DNA of 64,000 nt, from assembly GCA_023400055.1 (NCBI GenBank), contig JAEXFN010000001.1:60113-124112 (forward strand), in the 5' to 3' direction. The stretch comes from Bacillota bacterium (lineage in GTDB: Bacteria > Bacillota > UBA4882 > UBA8346). Made by a program: the position numbers and the translations under genes. How positions within the stretch are numbered: the first letter of the stretch is position 1; each line of letters begins with the position of its first letter. Of this stretch, positions 62,808 to 64,000 are shown in pieces. The notes below the pieces were generated by a model. It did not search any database. It saw only the letters and a program-made list of their open reading frames with translations, and was not told the origin of the DNA.

Positions 62808-63446
62808 ATGAAAATCTATGATATTTCCATGAGTATTTCCCCCGACATGCCGGTCTATAAGGGGAAGCCCGCCAAACGGCCGGTGTTTGCGGTCGATAGC
62901 GACTTCAGCTCGGGCAGCGTCTACGAGAGCCGGCTGACCATGAATATGCATACCGGGACGCATATCGACTCGCCGAAGCATATTTTGGAAAACGGCGATC
63001 CCCTCGAACCGCTGGCATTGGAAAAGGTGGTGACCCGCTGCCGGGTTTTGGACCTCACCCACATTGCCGAGAAAATATCCCAGCAAGACTTGCGCACGAA
63101 GCCGATCACCACCGACAGCTTCGTCCTCTTGAAAACTCAAAACTCCTTTGGGGGCCAGACATTGTTGGAAGGCGACTACATCTATCTCGACCCGTCGGGC
63201 GCGGCCTATCTGCGCGATAAACGGGTCATTGGGGTCGGCATCGACGCGCTGGGGATCGAGCGGGCTCAGCCGGGACATGAAACCCATAAGCTTTTGATGA
63301 AAGCGGGGATCGTGATCATGGAAGGGCTACAGTTGCAAGACGTGCCTGAGGATGAATACTTGCTGGTTGCCGCGCCGCTCAAGGTAATCGGCGTAGAGGC
63401 CGCTCCAGTGAGAGCGTTGTTGATTAAGGAAGAGAAATTGCTATGA
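62808..63446 (+). CDS. Cyclase family protein (kynurenine formamidase-like)
   Basis: A 212-residue metal-dependent hydrolase. The family motif HxGTHxDxPxH appears as HTGTHIDSPKH (His48, His52, Asp54, His58). Arylformamidases and related cyclases hydrolyse small amides or esters; which one is not readable from sequence. GVGIDALGIE and HKLLMKAGIVIMEGLQL are typical later segments. ATG 62808 is six nt after GGAGG. It is a single plus-strand gene with no obvious tryptophan-degradation partner, so kynurenine is not a safe substrate call. Confidence 0.88.
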   Translation: MKIYDISMSISPDMPVYKGKPAKRPVFAVDSDFSSGSVYESRLTMNMHTGTHIDSPKHILENGDPLEPLALEKVVTRCRVLDLTHIAEKISQQDLRTKPITTDSFVLLKTQNSFGGQTLLEGDYIYLDPSGAAYLRDKRVIGVGIDALGIERAQPGHETHKLLMKAGIVIMEGLQLQDVPEDEYLLVAAPLKVIGVEAAPVRALLIKEEKLL

Positions 63447-63633
63447 TGTCCGGGGGTTTTCACACTGTGATGGGAAAAATAGGTGTGTATGGCGATACTT
63501 AAAATATTTAAAGCTAATTGTTTAAATATGATTTCAAGTTTGCCTTATACCTAGTTGTAACTAAGTTTGATATAATTTATTGTTATCTAATCCAATATCT
63601 TTCCTGGAATCCCTTAACCTTTCCCATCATCAT

Positions 63634-63772
63634 TAGGCGGTTACCTGAATATTCGCCAGCTTGACCAAATAGGTTTTGCTGCCTCAAGGGAGAACTTCCG
63701 CCACACCTCTGGGTTAATAATAAAACCTTTGTGACAGCGGAAGAAATGATGAGCTCTCAGACGTTCCTCCAA
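63634..63772 (-). pseudogene. Decayed LytTR DNA-binding domain with a frameshift
   Basis: On the minus strand one frame reads LEERLRAHHFFRCHKGFIIN and then PEVWRKFSL, a clear LytTR domain core. In the next frame it continues GSKTYLVKLANIQVTA before TAA (63636-63634), the expected end of such a domain. One frameshift near 63,685 separates the parts, and an in-frame TAG lies shortly upstream of LEERL. So only the C-terminal DNA-binding piece of a former response regulator or LytTR protein remains. Confidence 0.7.
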
Positions 63773-63839
63773 TACCTATCCCTCTAGCACCGGCTTAAGG
63801 AACATGAGAGATATTTGAATTTCATTCAAGGTATATCGC

Positions 63840-64000
63840 TTAACCTTTCAAGCCGGTCGTGCTAATACCTTCTACCAGATAGCGCTGGAAACTGATGAAA
63901 ATGATAAAGATCGGCACCAGGGATAAAGTTCCCATGGCGAACATGCCGCCCCAGTCCGTCGCGGTGGCCGGATCGGCAAACATCCGCAGCGCCAGCGAAA
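63840..64000 (-). CDS. Sugar ABC transporter permease (MalG type), C-terminal end, truncated by window edge
   Basis: The last 52 codons plus stop of a minus-strand gene are present. The translation (SLALRMFADPATATDWGGMF, then LSLVPIFIIFISFQRYLVEG, ending TGLKG) is the typical end of MalG-type carbohydrate permeases, compared with the GLTAGAVKG and GIQFSGVNR ends elsewhere in this window. It indicates that a further sugar-uptake operon lies beyond position 64000. Confidence 0.88.
   Translation of the reverse strand, partial: SLALRMFADPATATDWGGMFAMGTLSLVPIFIIFISFQRYLVEGISTTGLKG

Overview
The window reads as a chromosomal segment of a fermentative, spore-forming Bacillota of moderately high GC. 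A diderm lineage such as Limnochordia/Hydrogenispora would fit, but this is inference from gene content. The clues are a complete prkA-yhbH-spoVR sporulation operon, many carbohydrate ABC transporters with extracytoplasmic binding proteins, YesM/YesN two-component control, and one exported protein that looks like an outer-membrane beta-barrel. Almost all genes lie on the minus strand. TTG and GTG starts placed by good Shine-Dalgarno (SD) sequences are common.

Layout. 1-11,950: one long minus-strand operon for hexuronate-type substrates. It holds a FadR-type GntR regulator with its promoter and palindromic operator, a binding protein, two permeases, a split transketolase, a cupin, a zinc-type dehydrogenase, a Gfo/Idh/MocA oxidoreductase, UxaB, UxaE and the start of UxaA. 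12,100-27,400: housekeeping and stress genes (LiaF-like protein, metallo-beta-lactamase-fold hydrolase, carbonic anhydrase, SpoVR/YhbH/PrkA, dCTP deaminase, membrane proteins, an NRAMP-like transporter, an XRE-DUF1232 protein, a DedA-PAP2 fusion). 27,681-38,118: an alpha-galactoside locus (GH36 alpha-galactosidase, two permeases, two binding proteins, YesN, YesM). 39,215-45,566: NAD synthase, AmmeMemoRadiSam genes, the putative barrel protein and an acidic hypothetical protein. 45,888-47,510: an acyl-CoA ligase on the plus strand. 47,658-56,553: a ribose-type ABC transporter, a sigma54-dependent two-component system and a class II aldolase. 56,629-64,000: a hypothetical protein, an AraC regulator and an SDR protein on the plus strand, a nitroreductase, glucose-6-phosphate dehydrogenase, a cyclase-family protein, a decayed LytTR gene and the end of another sugar permease.

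The most unusual signal is non-coding. Four intergenic regions (15,210-15,461; 25,939-26,043; 38,886-39,137; 51,439-51,858) are built from degenerate tandem units of exactly 21 nt. The consensus differs at each locus but the period is the same, and two of the arrays alternate two unit types in a 42-nt super-repeat. All four lie downstream of the stop codon of a minus-strand gene. A separate 7-nt repeat with an inverted partner separates the two AmmeMemoRadiSam genes, and a dispersed imperfect-palindrome repeat occurs three times.

Regulatory logic can be read at two places. The uronate operon has a sigmaA-type promoter followed by a 13-bp palindrome matching the FadR-subfamily consensus. The ribose-type operon has a good -24/-12 (sigma54) promoter preceded by helically phased GTTAC repeats, and the next gene cluster upstream encodes an NtrC-type sigma54 activator and its kinase.
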